From NCBI GenBank assembly GCA_017936685.1, contig JAGBFA010000015.1, positions 62,001-126,000 of the forward strand: DNA of 64,000 nucleotides, given 5' to 3'. The notes under the pieces are model-generated. The model made no database searches and was not told where the DNA came from. It was given only the letters and a program-made list of their open reading frames with translations. Positions 17,318 through 25,890 of the stretch are shown piece after piece. Both the position numbers and the translations under genes were made by a program. Source of the stretch: Alistipes sp. Its GTDB lineage: Bacteria > Bacteroidota > Bacteroidia > Bacteroidales > Rikenellaceae. Every line of letters starts with the position of its first letter. The first letter of the stretch is position 1.

Positions 17318-17686
17318 ATGAAAAAGTCAATCTTTCTAATTGTTGCCGCGGCCATATTCTCGGCAGCTTTCGTCACCGCCGCAAACGCCTATCCGGAAAA
17401 GCCCGATGCAACCGACAATACAGCCATCACACTGAACGACAATGAGAATAGTTCGGACAGCTATTCGACCTCCTCGCCACTGACATACAATATACACAAA
17501 AAACAATACGTCGGGTGGGTGGTAGACTTCCACAATTCAAGCAGCCGCTCGATAAAAGTGCACTATTCTTTCTACAATGGGCAAAAATGGATTCCCAATA
17601 CCGTAAGGGTCGAGGCAGGCAAATGGAACAGAGATAACAATGCCGGTGTAAACGGCAATATACAGAATCTGTCTTGGGAATATTAA
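17318..17686 (+). CDS. Small secreted protein, unknown function
   Basis: A 122-residue exported protein; the signal peptide MKKSIFLIVAAAIFSAAFVTAANA sets the start at ATG 17318 rather than at the upstream in-frame codon at 17270. The mature part is polar (TAITLNDNENSSDSYSTSS) followed by a beta-rich segment (YVGWVVDFHNSSSRSIKVHYSFYNGQKWIPNTVRVEAGKW) that resembles a small immunoglobulin-like sandwich. It starts 35 bases after the barrel-like protein and ends before a strong terminator, so it is the last gene of that unit. Confidence 0.65.
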   Translation: MKKSIFLIVAAAIFSAAFVTAANAYPEKPDATDNTAITLNDNENSSDSYSTSSPLTYNIHKKQYVGWVVDFHNSSSRSIKVHYSFYNGQKWIPNTVRVEAGKWNRDNNAGVNGNIQNLSWEY

Positions 17687-17713
17687 TAGCCAACTTATTC
17701 ACATCTTTCACCC

Positions 17714-17740
17714 GTGGGCATATAATTATGCCCACTTTTT
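17714..17740 (+). terminator. Rho-independent terminator after the secreted-protein cluster
   Basis: A perfect palindrome (GTGGGCATA, TAAT, TATGCCCAC) is followed by TTTTT, 27 bases after the stop codon. Confidence 0.9.
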
Positions 17741-17750
17741 CGGCACTGTC

Positions 17751-18025
17751 ATAAATTCCGGCAGGAAGGTGAGACTTCCACGGCCGGGCATGCGCCCTCA
17801 CTCGGAGTGTCATAGTGGTTTTGTCGTCCCCAACCAGATTCTTCGCTACGTTACACTTCGCTCGGAATGACATTTCACATTTTGTCATTCTGAGCGTAGC
17901 GAAGAATCTGGTTGTGAACAATGTGCGTGGTTGAAATGTCCACTCTGTCATTCTGAGGAGCGATTGCAAATCGCGACGTGAGAATCTCTCTTTGCCTATT
18001 GTCTTTCCCCTCCACCGGAATGTAT
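17751..18025. repeat. Composite REP-like block, copy 1, bounded by inverted ends
   Basis: The block runs from ATAAATTCCGG to CCGGAATGTAT, which are inverted copies with one mismatch. Inside are several members of the GTCATTCTGAG-type repeat family: a facing pair (CAACCAGATTCTTCGCTACG against CGTAGCGAAGAATCTGGTTG), and a unit TGTCATTCTGAGGA, variable hairpin GCGATT-GCA-AATCGC, GACGTGAGAATCTC. The block is the reverse of the one at 35542-35804. With the tRNA and its fragment it fills the 600-base gap before gpmI. Confidence 0.8.
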
Positions 18026-18037
18026 GACTGATCCCGA

Positions 18038-18182
<145 letters not shown>

Positions 18183-18192
18183 GTTGCGAGTG

Positions 18193-18223
18193 CAAATATA
18201 ACAATGATTTTCCAATCTGCAAA
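18193..18223 (-). promoter_or_regulatory. Promoter of tRNA-Ala
   Basis: On the minus strand TTTG (plus 18223-18220) and TATATTTG (plus 18200-18193) are separated by exactly 19 bases, a perfect match to the Bacteroidetes consensus. The tRNA starts 11 bases after the -7 box. Confidence 0.8.
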
Positions 18224-18234
18224 CACTTTGCGAG

Positions 18235-18281
18235 AAAAACATCGGCAGCAGCCGTTTATTTCGTAAAAACGACTGCCGCCG
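18235..18281 (-). terminator. Terminator after gpmI
   Basis: On the minus strand, CGGCGGCAGTCGTTT pairs imperfectly with AAACGGCTGCTGCCG and is followed by five T residues after GA. It lies 18 bases after the gpmI stop codon and before the tRNA promoter. Confidence 0.65.
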
Positions 18282-18299
18282 AGATTAAAATCCGAACTT

Positions 18300-19826
18300 T
18301 TACTTGAACTCGACAAGCGACTTGCCGGTCATCTCCTCAGGCTGCGGAACACCCATCAGAGACAAAACGGTCGGAGCCACATCGGCCAGAATACCGTTCT
18401 TGACGCTCTTCACACGATCCGAGACCACCACGATGGGCACGGGATTGAGCGAGTGCGCCGTATTGGGCGTACCGTCGGCATTGACCGCATTGTCGGCATT
18501 ACCGTGATCGGCGATCTGCACGACCTCGTAACCGTTGGCCTTGGCAGCCTCGACAACGGCACCGACACACTCGTCGACAGCCTTCACAGCCTTCTGTATA
18601 GCTTCATAAACGCCGGTGTGGCCAACCATATCACCATTGGCGAAGTTGAGACAGATGAAATCGTATTTCTGCTCGCCCAGAGCCTCGACCAGCTTATCCT
18701 TAACCTCGTAGGCCGACATCTCGGGTTGCAGATCGTAGGTGGCCACTTTGGGAGATGCCACTAAAATACGATCCTCGCCATCGAACTTATCCTCGCGGCC
18801 GCCATTGAGGAAGAATGTCACGTGGGCATACTTCTCGGTCTCGGCGATGCGAAGCTGCGACAGGCCTAACGACGCTACATACTCGCCTATGGTATTGGGC
18901 ACATTCTCCTTGTCGAAGAGAATATGCAGACCGGTGAACTTGGCATCGTAAGGCGTCATGCAACAGTAGTAGAGCGGCATAGTGTGCATACCCTGCTCGG
19001 GCATATCCTGCTGCGTGAGGACGATGGTAAGCTCCTTGGCACGGTCGTTACGGTAGTTGAAGAAGATCACGACATCTCCCGGCTTGATCGTGGCAATGGG
19101 CTTGCCCTCGCCGTCGACATGTACGATCGGCTTGACGAACTCGTCGGTCACGCCCTCGTCGTAAGAGTGCTGCATGGCGGCTACCATATCGGTAGAAGCC
19201 TCGCCAATGCCGTCGACCAACAGGTCGTAGGCGATCTTGATGCGCTCCCAACGCTTGTCGCGGTCCATAGCATAGTAGCGGCCGATGATCGAAGCGATGC
19301 GGCCTGTCGAAGAGGCCATGTGCTTCTCCAACGCCTCGATAAAGCCCTTGCCGCTGCGAGGATCGGTATCGCGGCCGTCCATGAAGCAGTGCACGAAGGT
19401 ATTGTCGATGCCGTAGTGTGCAGATATGTCGCACAACTTGAAGAGGTGATCAAGCGACGAGTGAACACCGCCGTCCGACACCAGACCCATGAAATGCACG
19501 CTGGCACCGTTGGCCTTGGCATACTCGAACGCGCCGACGATCTCCTTGTTTGCGAGAATCGAATTGTCGCGGCAGGCACGGTTGATCTTCACTAAATCCT
19601 GATATACTACGCGGCCGGCACCTATATTAAGATGTCCCACCTCCGAGTTGCCCATCTGACCGTCGGGCAGGCCCACGTTCTCGCCGTCGGTCAGCAGCTC
19701 GGCATGCGGATAGGCAGCCGTCATAGTCTCGATATAGTGGGGGTGCGTCGTGTAGATCGCGTCCGAGGCGGTGTGGTTGCCGTTGCCCCAGCCGTCCAGA
19801 ATCATCAATAAAACTTTCTGACTCAT
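18300..19826 (-). CDS. gpmI: 2,3-bisphosphoglycerate-independent phosphoglycerate mutase
   Basis: A 508-residue cofactor-independent phosphoglycerate mutase that interconverts 3- and 2-phosphoglycerate in glycolysis and gluconeogenesis. It is an alkaline-phosphatase-fold, metal-dependent enzyme. Seen motifs: the N-terminal metal site ([10 protein letters not shown]), the phospho-accepting Ser in [17 protein letters not shown], the substrate-binding region [14 protein letters not shown], and the C-terminal metal site ([13 protein letters not shown], then [12 protein letters not shown]). Length matches the family. It starts 27 bases after the alaS stop and has a terminator behind it, so alaS and gpmI form an operon. 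Confidence 0.97.
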   Translation of the reverse strand: MSQKVLLMILDGWGNGNHTASDAIYTTHPHYIETMTAAYPHAELLTDGENVGLPDGQMGNSEVGHLNIGAGRVVYQDLVKINRACRDNSILANKEIVGAFEYAKANGASVHFMGLVSDGGVHSSLDHLFKLCDISAHYGIDNTFVHCFMDGRDTDPRSGKGFIEALEKHMASSTGRIASIIGRYYAMDRDKRWERIKIAYDLLVDGIGEASTDMVAAMQHSYDEGVTDEFVKPIVHVDGEGKPIATIKPGDVVIFFNYRNDRAKELTIVLTQQDMPEQGMHTMPLYYCCMTPYDAKFTGLHILFDKENVPNTIGEYVASLGLSQLRIAETEKYAHVTFFLNGGREDKFDGEDRILVASPKVATYDLQPEMSAYEVKDKLVEALGEQKYDFICLNFANGDMVGHTGVYEAIQKAVKAVDECVGAVVEAAKANGYEVVQIADHGNADNAVNADGTPNTAHSLNPVPIVVVSDRVKSVKNGILADVAPTVLSLMGVPQPEEMTGKSLVEFK

Positions 19827-19853
19827 AATTTATACTGTTTTAATTTTACTCGT

Positions 19854-22466
19854 CTAATTCAACTTGTTCAAGATAAGCTCCACGGCCTTGTCGATGGCAG
19901 CCTGCAAGCCCTCGGGATTCTTGCCGCCCGCCGTAGCGTAGAACTTCTGTCCGCCGCCGCCGCCGCCGATCAGCTTCGCAGCCTCGCGAACCACGGCACC
20001 CGCATCGACACCGCGCTCGACGATCACATCGCTCAGCATGACGCTCAATGTAGCCTTGCCGTCGACGATATTGCCGATGACCATAACCAGTTTGTCCGAT
20101 CGCTGCCGCAGGGCAAAAGCCAGATCCTTCAAGAAATCCATCTTATAGCTGCTCTGACGGGCAATAAGCATCACGTCTCGTACACTCTTCGTCTCTGCCA
20201 CGATCTTGTCGGCCAACTCTGCGATCTTCTCCTTGCGCATCTGCTCCAACTCGCGGGTCAACGCCTCGTTGCCTTCGAGCATCTTCTCGATAGTCTGCAC
20301 AACCTTGGGGCTGTGGAGTATCTGTTCGATCGAGACGAGCGTATCCTGCACGGCATATAGCGCACGCTCTGCCCCCTCGCCGGTAACGGCCTCGATACGA
20401 CGCACGCCGGCCGATATGGCACTCTCCGACATGATCTTGAACAGGCCGATCGTACCCGTCGCCGAGGTATGCGTACCGCCGCACAACTCTGTCGACGGAC
20501 CGAAGGTCACCATGCGCACGCGGTCGCCGTACTTCTCGCCGAATAGCATTATGGCTCCGGCCTCGCGAGCCTCCTCGATCGTAGCGTCGCGCTTCTCCAC
20601 AAGAGGATAGTTGGCGCGGATCATGCGGTTGACACGCTTCTCCACCTCGCGCAACTGCTCGGGCGTAACCTTCTGGAAATGCGAGAAGTCGAAACGCAGA
20701 TAGTCGGGTGTCACCATCGAGCCTTTCTGCTCGACATGCGTTCCCAGCACCTCGCGCAGCGCACGATCCAGCAGGTGGGTGGCTGTGTGGTTGTTGGCCG
20801 CCGACTGACGACGCTCGGCATCGACCACGGCGGTAAACTCTGCCGACGGATTCTCCGGAAGCTGCTCGGCGATATGGATTATAAGGCCGTTCTCCTTCTC
20901 CGTCGCCACGATCTCGATCCTCTCGTTAGCACTCTCTATGTAACCAGTATCGCCGATCTGACCGCCCGAGTTGCCGTAGAACGGTGTGTGGTCGAACACA
21001 AGCTGGAACGATGTCTTGCCCTTGCTCACGACACGGCGGTAGCGCGCTATATGCACCTGCGAGGTCAATGTGTCGTAACCGACGAACTCGCTCTGCACCA
21101 CCGGTACCAGCTCCTGCCAATCGTCGATATCCTGCGATGCGGCATTGCGCGAACGCTCCTTCTGTATCTGCAACTCCTTCTCGAAAGCCTCGATGTCGAC
21201 CTCGACACCCTGCTCACGGGCAATAAGCTCCGTAAGATCGATCGGAAAGCCGTAGGTGTCGTACAGCAGGAATGCGTCCTTGCCCGAGATCTTGCCTCCG
21301 GCAGCCTTGCGGATAACGCCGTCGAGCAGATTGATACCCGTCGACAGTGTGCGCAGGAACGAAGCCTCCTCCTCCTCTATGACACGCTCGATGAGCGTCT
21401 GCTGTGCCGCCAACTCGGGGAACTGATGTCCCATCTGCTTCACCAGACCGTCGACCAGCTTGCAGATGAACGGCTCGGTAAAGCCGAGATAGGTGTAACC
21501 GTAACGCACCGCACGGCGGAGGATTCGTCTGATGACGTAGCCGGCCTTGGCATTGGCCGGAAGCTGTCCGTCGGCGATGGAGAATGCTATGGCACGCAGG
21601 TGGTCGGCGATGACGCGCATGGCTATGTCGCACTTCTCGTCGCGGCCGTACTCCTTGCCTGCCATCTGGCCTATACGGCGGATCGTAGGCTGGAATACGT
21701 CGGTATCGTAGTTCGACTTCTTACCCTGCAAGATCATGCAGAGACGCTCGAAGCCCATGCCCGTATCGACATTCTTTGCCGGCAGCGGTTCGAGCGAGCC
21801 GTTGGCCTTGCGGTTGAACTGCATGAACACGAGGTTCCATATCTCGATCACCAGGCAGTGTCCCGTGTTGACCATCTCGCGGCCGGGAACGGCTGCAATA
21901 TCGGCTTCATCGCGAAGATCGAAGTGTATCTCGCTGCACGGACCGCAGGGACCGGTTTCGCCCATCTCCCAGAAGTTATCGTGCTTGTTGCCCTTGATGA
22001 TATGATCCTCCGGCAGATACTGCTTCCAGTAATCATAGGCCTCCTGATCGAACGGCACGCCGTCGGCCTCGCTGCCCTCGAACACCGTAGCGTACATGCG
22101 CTCCTTAGGCAGATGATAGACCTCCGTAAGCAGCTCCCATGCCCACTCTATGGCCTCCTTTTTGAAATAGTCGCCGTAAGACCAGTTGCCGAGCATCTCG
22201 AACATGGTGTGGTGATAGGTATCGTGGCCCACCTCTTCCAGGTCGTTGTGCTTGCCCGATACGCGCAGACACTTCTGAGTGTCGGCCACACGCGGATATT
22301 TACGCGGAGCATTGCCCAGAAATATATCCTTGAACTGATTCATGCCGGCATTGGTGAACATGAGCGTAGGGTCGTTCTTGACGACCATCGGAGCGGAAGG
22401 AACTATCGTATGTCCCTTGCTTTTGAAGAAATCGAGAAAAGCCTGTCTCGCTTGATTAGAATCCAT
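19854..22466 (-). CDS. alaS: Alanyl-tRNA synthetase
   Basis: An 870-residue class II alanyl-tRNA synthetase. The N-terminal catalytic core shows motif 1 and 2 features ([60 protein letters not shown]). The editing domain has [16 protein letters not shown] and the CGGTH zinc motif ([17 protein letters not shown]). The C-Ala domain ends with [16 protein letters not shown]. It charges tRNA-Ala using the G3:U70 pair; one such tRNA is encoded downstream. Its promoter is divergent from, and overlaps, that of the LytM peptidase gene. Confidence 0.98.
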   Translation of the reverse strand: MDSNQARQAFLDFFKSKGHTIVPSAPMVVKNDPTLMFTNAGMNQFKDIFLGNAPRKYPRVADTQKCLRVSGKHNDLEEVGHDTYHHTMFEMLGNWSYGDYFKKEAIEWAWELLTEVYHLPKERMYATVFEGSEADGVPFDQEAYDYWKQYLPEDHIIKGNKHDNFWEMGETGPCGPCSEIHFDLRDEADIAAVPGREMVNTGHCLVIEIWNLVFMQFNRKANGSLEPLPAKNVDTGMGFERLCMILQGKKSNYDTDVFQPTIRRIGQMAGKEYGRDEKCDIAMRVIADHLRAIAFSIADGQLPANAKAGYVIRRILRRAVRYGYTYLGFTEPFICKLVDGLVKQMGHQFPELAAQQTLIERVIEEEEASFLRTLSTGINLLDGVIRKAAGGKISGKDAFLLYDTYGFPIDLTELIAREQGVEVDIEAFEKELQIQKERSRNAASQDIDDWQELVPVVQSEFVGYDTLTSQVHIARYRRVVSKGKTSFQLVFDHTPFYGNSGGQIGDTGYIESANERIEIVATEKENGLIIHIAEQLPENPSAEFTAVVDAERRQSAANNHTATHLLDRALREVLGTHVEQKGSMVTPDYLRFDFSHFQKVTPEQLREVEKRVNRMIRANYPLVEKRDATIEEAREAGAIMLFGEKYGDRVRMVTFGPSTELCGGTHTSATGTIGLFKIMSESAISAGVRRIEAVTGEGAERALYAVQDTLVSIEQILHSPKVVQTIEKMLEGNEALTRELEQMRKEKIAELADKIVAETKSVRDVMLIARQSSYKMDFLKDLAFALRQRSDKLVMVIGNIVDGKATLSVMLSDVIVERGVDAGAVVREAAKLIGGGGGGQKFYATAGGKNPEGLQAAIDKAVELILNKLN

Positions 22467-22505
22467 ATCTTAAAATTAAATATCTCCTATTTATATATGC
22501 GGTTG

Positions 22506-22533
22506 CAAAATTACACATTTTACATTAATTTTG
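22506..22533. promoter_or_regulatory. Overlapping divergent promoters of alaS and the LytM operon
   Basis: CAAAATTA (22506-22513; TAATTTTG on the minus strand) and TAATTTTG (22526-22533, plus) are two -7 boxes facing away from each other, 12 bases apart. They form an inverted repeat. The -33 region of each promoter falls on or near the other's -7 box, so polymerase binding in the two directions is probably mutually exclusive. Confidence 0.55.
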
Positions 22534-22569
22534 TAGCATTGAAATGCGATTTTTAATATTTTTAATTAG

Positions 22570-23526
22570 ATGAAATTCGCTTTGCGCAAATACCTCCCGT
22601 CGTCGGATTCGGAAAGACAATCGCAACGCCTGCGAATATATCGCCTATTGCGCAAGTTTTTAATCGGTTTCATCGTCGTATCGCTGCTAAACGGCATATT
22701 CTCGATATATTTCGACACACCAAAAATGTCGAGCATACGCCGCCGCAACGAACAGATCGAGAGGCAATACCGCATACTCGACGACAAAATACTCGCTGCC
22801 GAACGCATATTGGAAGACATCAAGCATCGCGACAACTACGTCTATCGTCCGCTCTTAGGTATCGACACGCTCGACATAGACGGCATCTACCGCGACTATC
22901 CCGATTCGAAATACGCTCAGCTCGGCGGCGACCGCTATTCGCCGCTGATGATCGACACATGGAAGCGGCTCGACCGTCTGACACGACGCATGTATCTGGC
23001 CTCCGTGTCGCTCGATGCCACACAGGATCTGGCCGAGAACAAGGAGCTGTTCTCCACTGTCATACCGGCGTTGTGGCCCATCGACCGCACCAAACTCAAA
23101 TACGTAAGCGATCTGTACGGCTGGCGCATGCACCCCAAGTACCACGTCTGGAAATTCCATGAAGGCATCGATCTCGCCGCCCCGGCCGGAACACCCGTCT
23201 ACGCCACGGGCAACGGAATCGTGAGCGAATCGAAGACAGCCAACGGATACGGCAAGATCATATCGATCAACCACGGATTCGGCTACACGAGCCGCTATGC
23301 CCACCTATCCAAACAGTTCGTCGTGCAGGGCGACAGCGTCACGCGCGGACAGGTCATAGGCGAAGTCGGCTCAACGGGCGTAGGTACGGGTCCGCACCTC
23401 CACTACGAGGTCCGATACATGGGATCGACCGTCAATCCGATCAACTATTTCAACAAGGACATGTCGCCCGAAGCGTACATCGATCTTGTGCAGCAACTCA
23501 ACGAAAAGACCGTCGAACAACTCTGA
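22570..23526 (+). CDS. M23 (LytM-type) peptidase, membrane-anchored
   Basis: A 318-residue envelope protein with a short cytoplasmic N-terminus, one transmembrane helix (FLIGFIVVSLLNGIFSIYF, about residues 31-49) and a coiled-coil region (RRRNEQIERQYRILDDKILAAERIL). The C-terminal LytM domain holds the zinc and catalytic residues: HEGID (H-x3-D), the GYTSRYAHLSK His, and HLHYEV. These residues are all present, so it may cut peptide cross-links of murein or, like other coiled-coil members, regulate amidases. It is followed two bases later by a second, divergent copy of the same architecture, and then by a HAD phosphatase. Confidence 0.9.
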   Translation: MKFALRKYLPSSDSERQSQRLRIYRLLRKFLIGFIVVSLLNGIFSIYFDTPKMSSIRRRNEQIERQYRILDDKILAAERILEDIKHRDNYVYRPLLGIDTLDIDGIYRDYPDSKYAQLGGDRYSPLMIDTWKRLDRLTRRMYLASVSLDATQDLAENKELFSTVIPALWPIDRTKLKYVSDLYGWRMHPKYHVWKFHEGIDLAAPAGTPVYATGNGIVSESKTANGYGKIISINHGFGYTSRYAHLSKQFVVQGDSVTRGQVIGEVGSTGVGTGPHLHYEVRYMGSTVNPINYFNKDMSPEAYIDLVQQLNEKTVEQL

Positions 23527-23527
23527 T

Positions 23528-24472
23528 ATGGCACCGCAGCAAAACAATAACACGCACAATGTCCGACACGGAAAACGCGCCGTGCGGCTCTTCTTCGGAG
23601 CCATGGCATGGATAGCTCTGGCTGTCGTCTATTATGTCATCATATCGTTCATATCGGACACTCCGAGCGAGCACGCATTACGTCATGCGACGGATAAATT
23701 GGAGGCTGAATATAAAATATTGTCAGAGCGTTACGATTCGCTTACCGTAGTAATGGAAAACATTGCCGACCGCGACCGCAACGTATTCCGCAAACTGTTC
23801 GAGTCAAACCCCTACGACCTCAATGCAGACGACCAGCGACGGCGGCTTGCACTGCACGAACGGCTGCTCGATGCGGACAACCGGGAACTAGCCGACGAAT
23901 TGTCTTCGATGATATCGAAATGCGAAGGCCGCCTCGAAGCACTGGCCCGCGCGCATGACGATCTGGAATACGCCATATCAAATCTCGGCGAATCATGCGA
24001 TTACATACCGTCGATCCAGCCCGTGAACAACCGCCAGTTGACCCTGCTCGCCGCAGGCAAAAAGCAGTTGATAGATCCGTTCCACCGCACCATGCGCGAG
24101 CACCACGGAGTCGATTATCTGATAGCCGAGGGTACGGCCGTATTCGCCACGGCTGACGGCGAGGTGGAGTCGCTCTCGGAGAAAAACTCGACACACGGCA
24201 AGGCCGTGACGATCAACCACGGCAACGGCTACAAGACTTCATACAGCCATCTGCTTGATATTCGGGTTCAAAAGGGGCAGCATGTAAAGCGCGGCGACAT
24301 CATTGCGCTGTCGGGCAATACCGGTCTGTCGCTGGCTCCGCACCTCCACTATGAAGTCATATTCCACGACACGCGGGTCGATCCCGTCCACTACTTCTTC
24401 ATGGAGCTTTCGCCCGAAGAGTATGCGCGCATGATAAGAATCGCGTTGTCGAGCATGCAATCTTTCGACTGA
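23528..24472 (+). CDS. M23 (LytM-type) peptidase, second paralogue
   Basis: A 314-residue paralogue of the preceding gene with the same layout: short N-terminus, one transmembrane helix (FFGAMAWIALAVVYYVIISFI), coiled coil (LEAEYKILSERYDSLTVVMENI), then a LytM domain with HHGVD (H-x3-D), the GYKTSYSHLLD His and HLHYEV, so the zinc site looks intact. The start at 23528 overlaps none of the upstream gene but is one base after its stop; the longer in-frame extension into the previous gene is not used. The two paralogues probably act on the same envelope substrate or as a pair. Confidence 0.88.
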   Translation: MAPQQNNNTHNVRHGKRAVRLFFGAMAWIALAVVYYVIISFISDTPSEHALRHATDKLEAEYKILSERYDSLTVVMENIADRDRNVFRKLFESNPYDLNADDQRRRLALHERLLDADNRELADELSSMISKCEGRLEALARAHDDLEYAISNLGESCDYIPSIQPVNNRQLTLLAAGKKQLIDPFHRTMREHHGVDYLIAEGTAVFATADGEVESLSEKNSTHGKAVTINHGNGYKTSYSHLLDIRVQKGQHVKRGDIIALSGNTGLSLAPHLHYEVIFHDTRVDPVHYFFMELSPEEYARMIRIALSSMQSFD

Positions 24473-24473
24473 T

Positions 24474-25034
24474 ATGGCACGAATCAAACTCATACTGCTT
24501 GACTTCGACGGCACGCTGGTCGATACTCGCCGCGCCAATACGCTGGCATACGTACAGACTCTGCATGAAGCCGGAATCGACATAACCGAGCAGGAGTATG
24601 CCGAAAAATATTTCGGTGTAAGATGCCCCGAGTTCATGCGTTCGATAGGCATCGACGATCCCGCCGAGGCCGAGAGGCTGCGGCAGCGCAAGATAGAGTT
24701 ATATCCGCAATACTTCTCCTCGGTCAGGCTCAACAAGCCGCTATGGGAGCTGTGCCAGTCGATGCGTGCAACGGGCGTGAAAGTATGGATAGTATCTACC
24801 GGACATATAGATAACATCTCCAATGTAATGCGATACCTCAGGTTGGAGGAGGGCATCGACGGCATTTTGTCGAGCGACGATGTCGCCGATCCCAAACCGG
24901 CACCCGACTGCTTTCTCAAAGCCATGCAGATCGTCGGAGCCACGCCGGAGCAGACGCTCATATTCGAGGATTCCGCCGTGGGATTGGAGGCCGCACGGCG
25001 CAGCGGCGCACCGTTCTTCAAGGTGGAGTTGTAG
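24474..25034 (+). CDS. HAD family phosphatase (beta-phosphoglucomutase / PGP-like)
   Basis: A 186-residue HAD-superfamily hydrolase. Motif I is LLDFDGTLVDTRRAN with Asp10 and Asp12, motif II is VWIVSTGHIDN, the Lys is in DVADPKPAPDCFLKAM, and motif IV is LIFEDSAVGLEAARRSG. The helical cap between motif I and II places it with phosphoglycolate phosphatases, beta-phosphoglucomutases and sugar phosphatases. It starts one base after the stop of the second LytM gene (TGATATG), so it is the third gene of that operon, and a terminator follows. The substrate is unknown. Confidence 0.88.
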   Translation: MARIKLILLDFDGTLVDTRRANTLAYVQTLHEAGIDITEQEYAEKYFGVRCPEFMRSIGIDDPAEAERLRQRKIELYPQYFSSVRLNKPLWELCQSMRATGVKVWIVSTGHIDNISNVMRYLRLEEGIDGILSSDDVADPKPAPDCFLKAMQIVGATPEQTLIFEDSAVGLEAARRSGAPFFKVEL

Positions 25035-25073
25035 GCTTCACCGCAGCATCTTGCCGCTGTCGCAGACAATATT

Positions 25074-25104
25074 CGAGACGGAATTGCCCGTCTCGTTTTT
25101 TTTT
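25074..25104 (+). terminator. Rho-independent terminator after the LytM-HAD operon
   Basis: A perfect 7-bp stem (CGAGACG and CGTCTCG) with an eight-base loop is followed by nine T residues. Confidence 0.9.
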
Positions 25105-25134
25105 ACTACCTTAGACGGTCGAAAACAATTCCGC

Positions 25135-25890
25135 ATGAAGATGAAAAAGTATCTGTTTACCGCCATCGTCGCAGCACTGCCGATATGCGTGCATGCACAG
25201 AGTGCCGACACCAAAATAACAGATGGCAAACGTATCTGGACGACCGAATTCGAATCGATCGATATAAATGCACCTATAAAGGTGACTTTAAAGCAAATAG
25301 ACGACAATAGCGCACCGTGTGTCATTTACGACGACCACGGCTGCGAACCGTCGGCATTCACCGCTGCGGTCGACAAAAAGGGAGTGCTTAAAATACGCGA
25401 AAAGAGCGACGGCAAACGCTCGAGCGTCACCGAAGTGGAGGTATTCTACCACGATCTCGAAGATATACGCATAGCGCGTGCCGACGTATTGTTTCGCGAC
25501 ACGCTCGCCCGCTCTATTGCCGACATAGATATATGCGACGGAGCACATGTTCGCGCAACGATCGATATGGACGATATAAAGCTCAACATATCAGGAAAGT
25601 GCGTCGTAGAGTTGGCCGGACATGCACGTTATATCACAGTAGCGGTATCCTCTTCCTCGCTCGACGCATCGGCACTCGGGTGCATGGCATGCCGCATAAC
25701 GGCGTCGCACAAGTCGGATATCACCGTCGATGTCGACGAACGGTTGGAGGCCGAGGTATCTTACGGCGCGAAGATCGGATATTCGGGATCGCCCTCGATA
25801 GTTAGAAAGAACATATCGACATTTGGCGGAGAGATCGTTGATAACGACATAAATACAGTCGACATATCGTCCGACGCTGCACATGAGTAA
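25135..25890 (+). CDS. Secreted GIN-domain (DUF2807-like) protein
   Basis: A 251-residue exported protein with signal peptide MKMKKYLFTAIVAALPICVHAQ, which sets the start at 25135. The rest is a right-handed beta-helix-like repeat: FESIDINAPIKVTLKQ, IRIARADVLF, LNISGKCVVELAGHA, ITASHKSDITVDVDE, FGGEIVDNDINTVDIS. This is the putative auto-transporter adhesin head GIN domain (DUF2807) common in Bacteroidetes; the function is not established. A weak -7 box (TACCTTAG at 25107) follows the previous terminator. It overlaps the AddB-like gene by eight bases, so the two are probably co-transcribed, though a functional tie to DNA repair is doubtful. Confidence 0.78.
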   Translation: MKMKKYLFTAIVAALPICVHAQSADTKITDGKRIWTTEFESIDINAPIKVTLKQIDDNSAPCVIYDDHGCEPSAFTAAVDKKGVLKIREKSDGKRSSVTEVEVFYHDLEDIRIARADVLFRDTLARSIADIDICDGAHVRATIDMDDIKLNISGKCVVELAGHARYITVAVSSSSLDASALGCMACRITASHKSDITVDVDERLEAEVSYGAKIGYSGSPSIVRKNISTFGGEIVDNDINTVDISSDAAHE

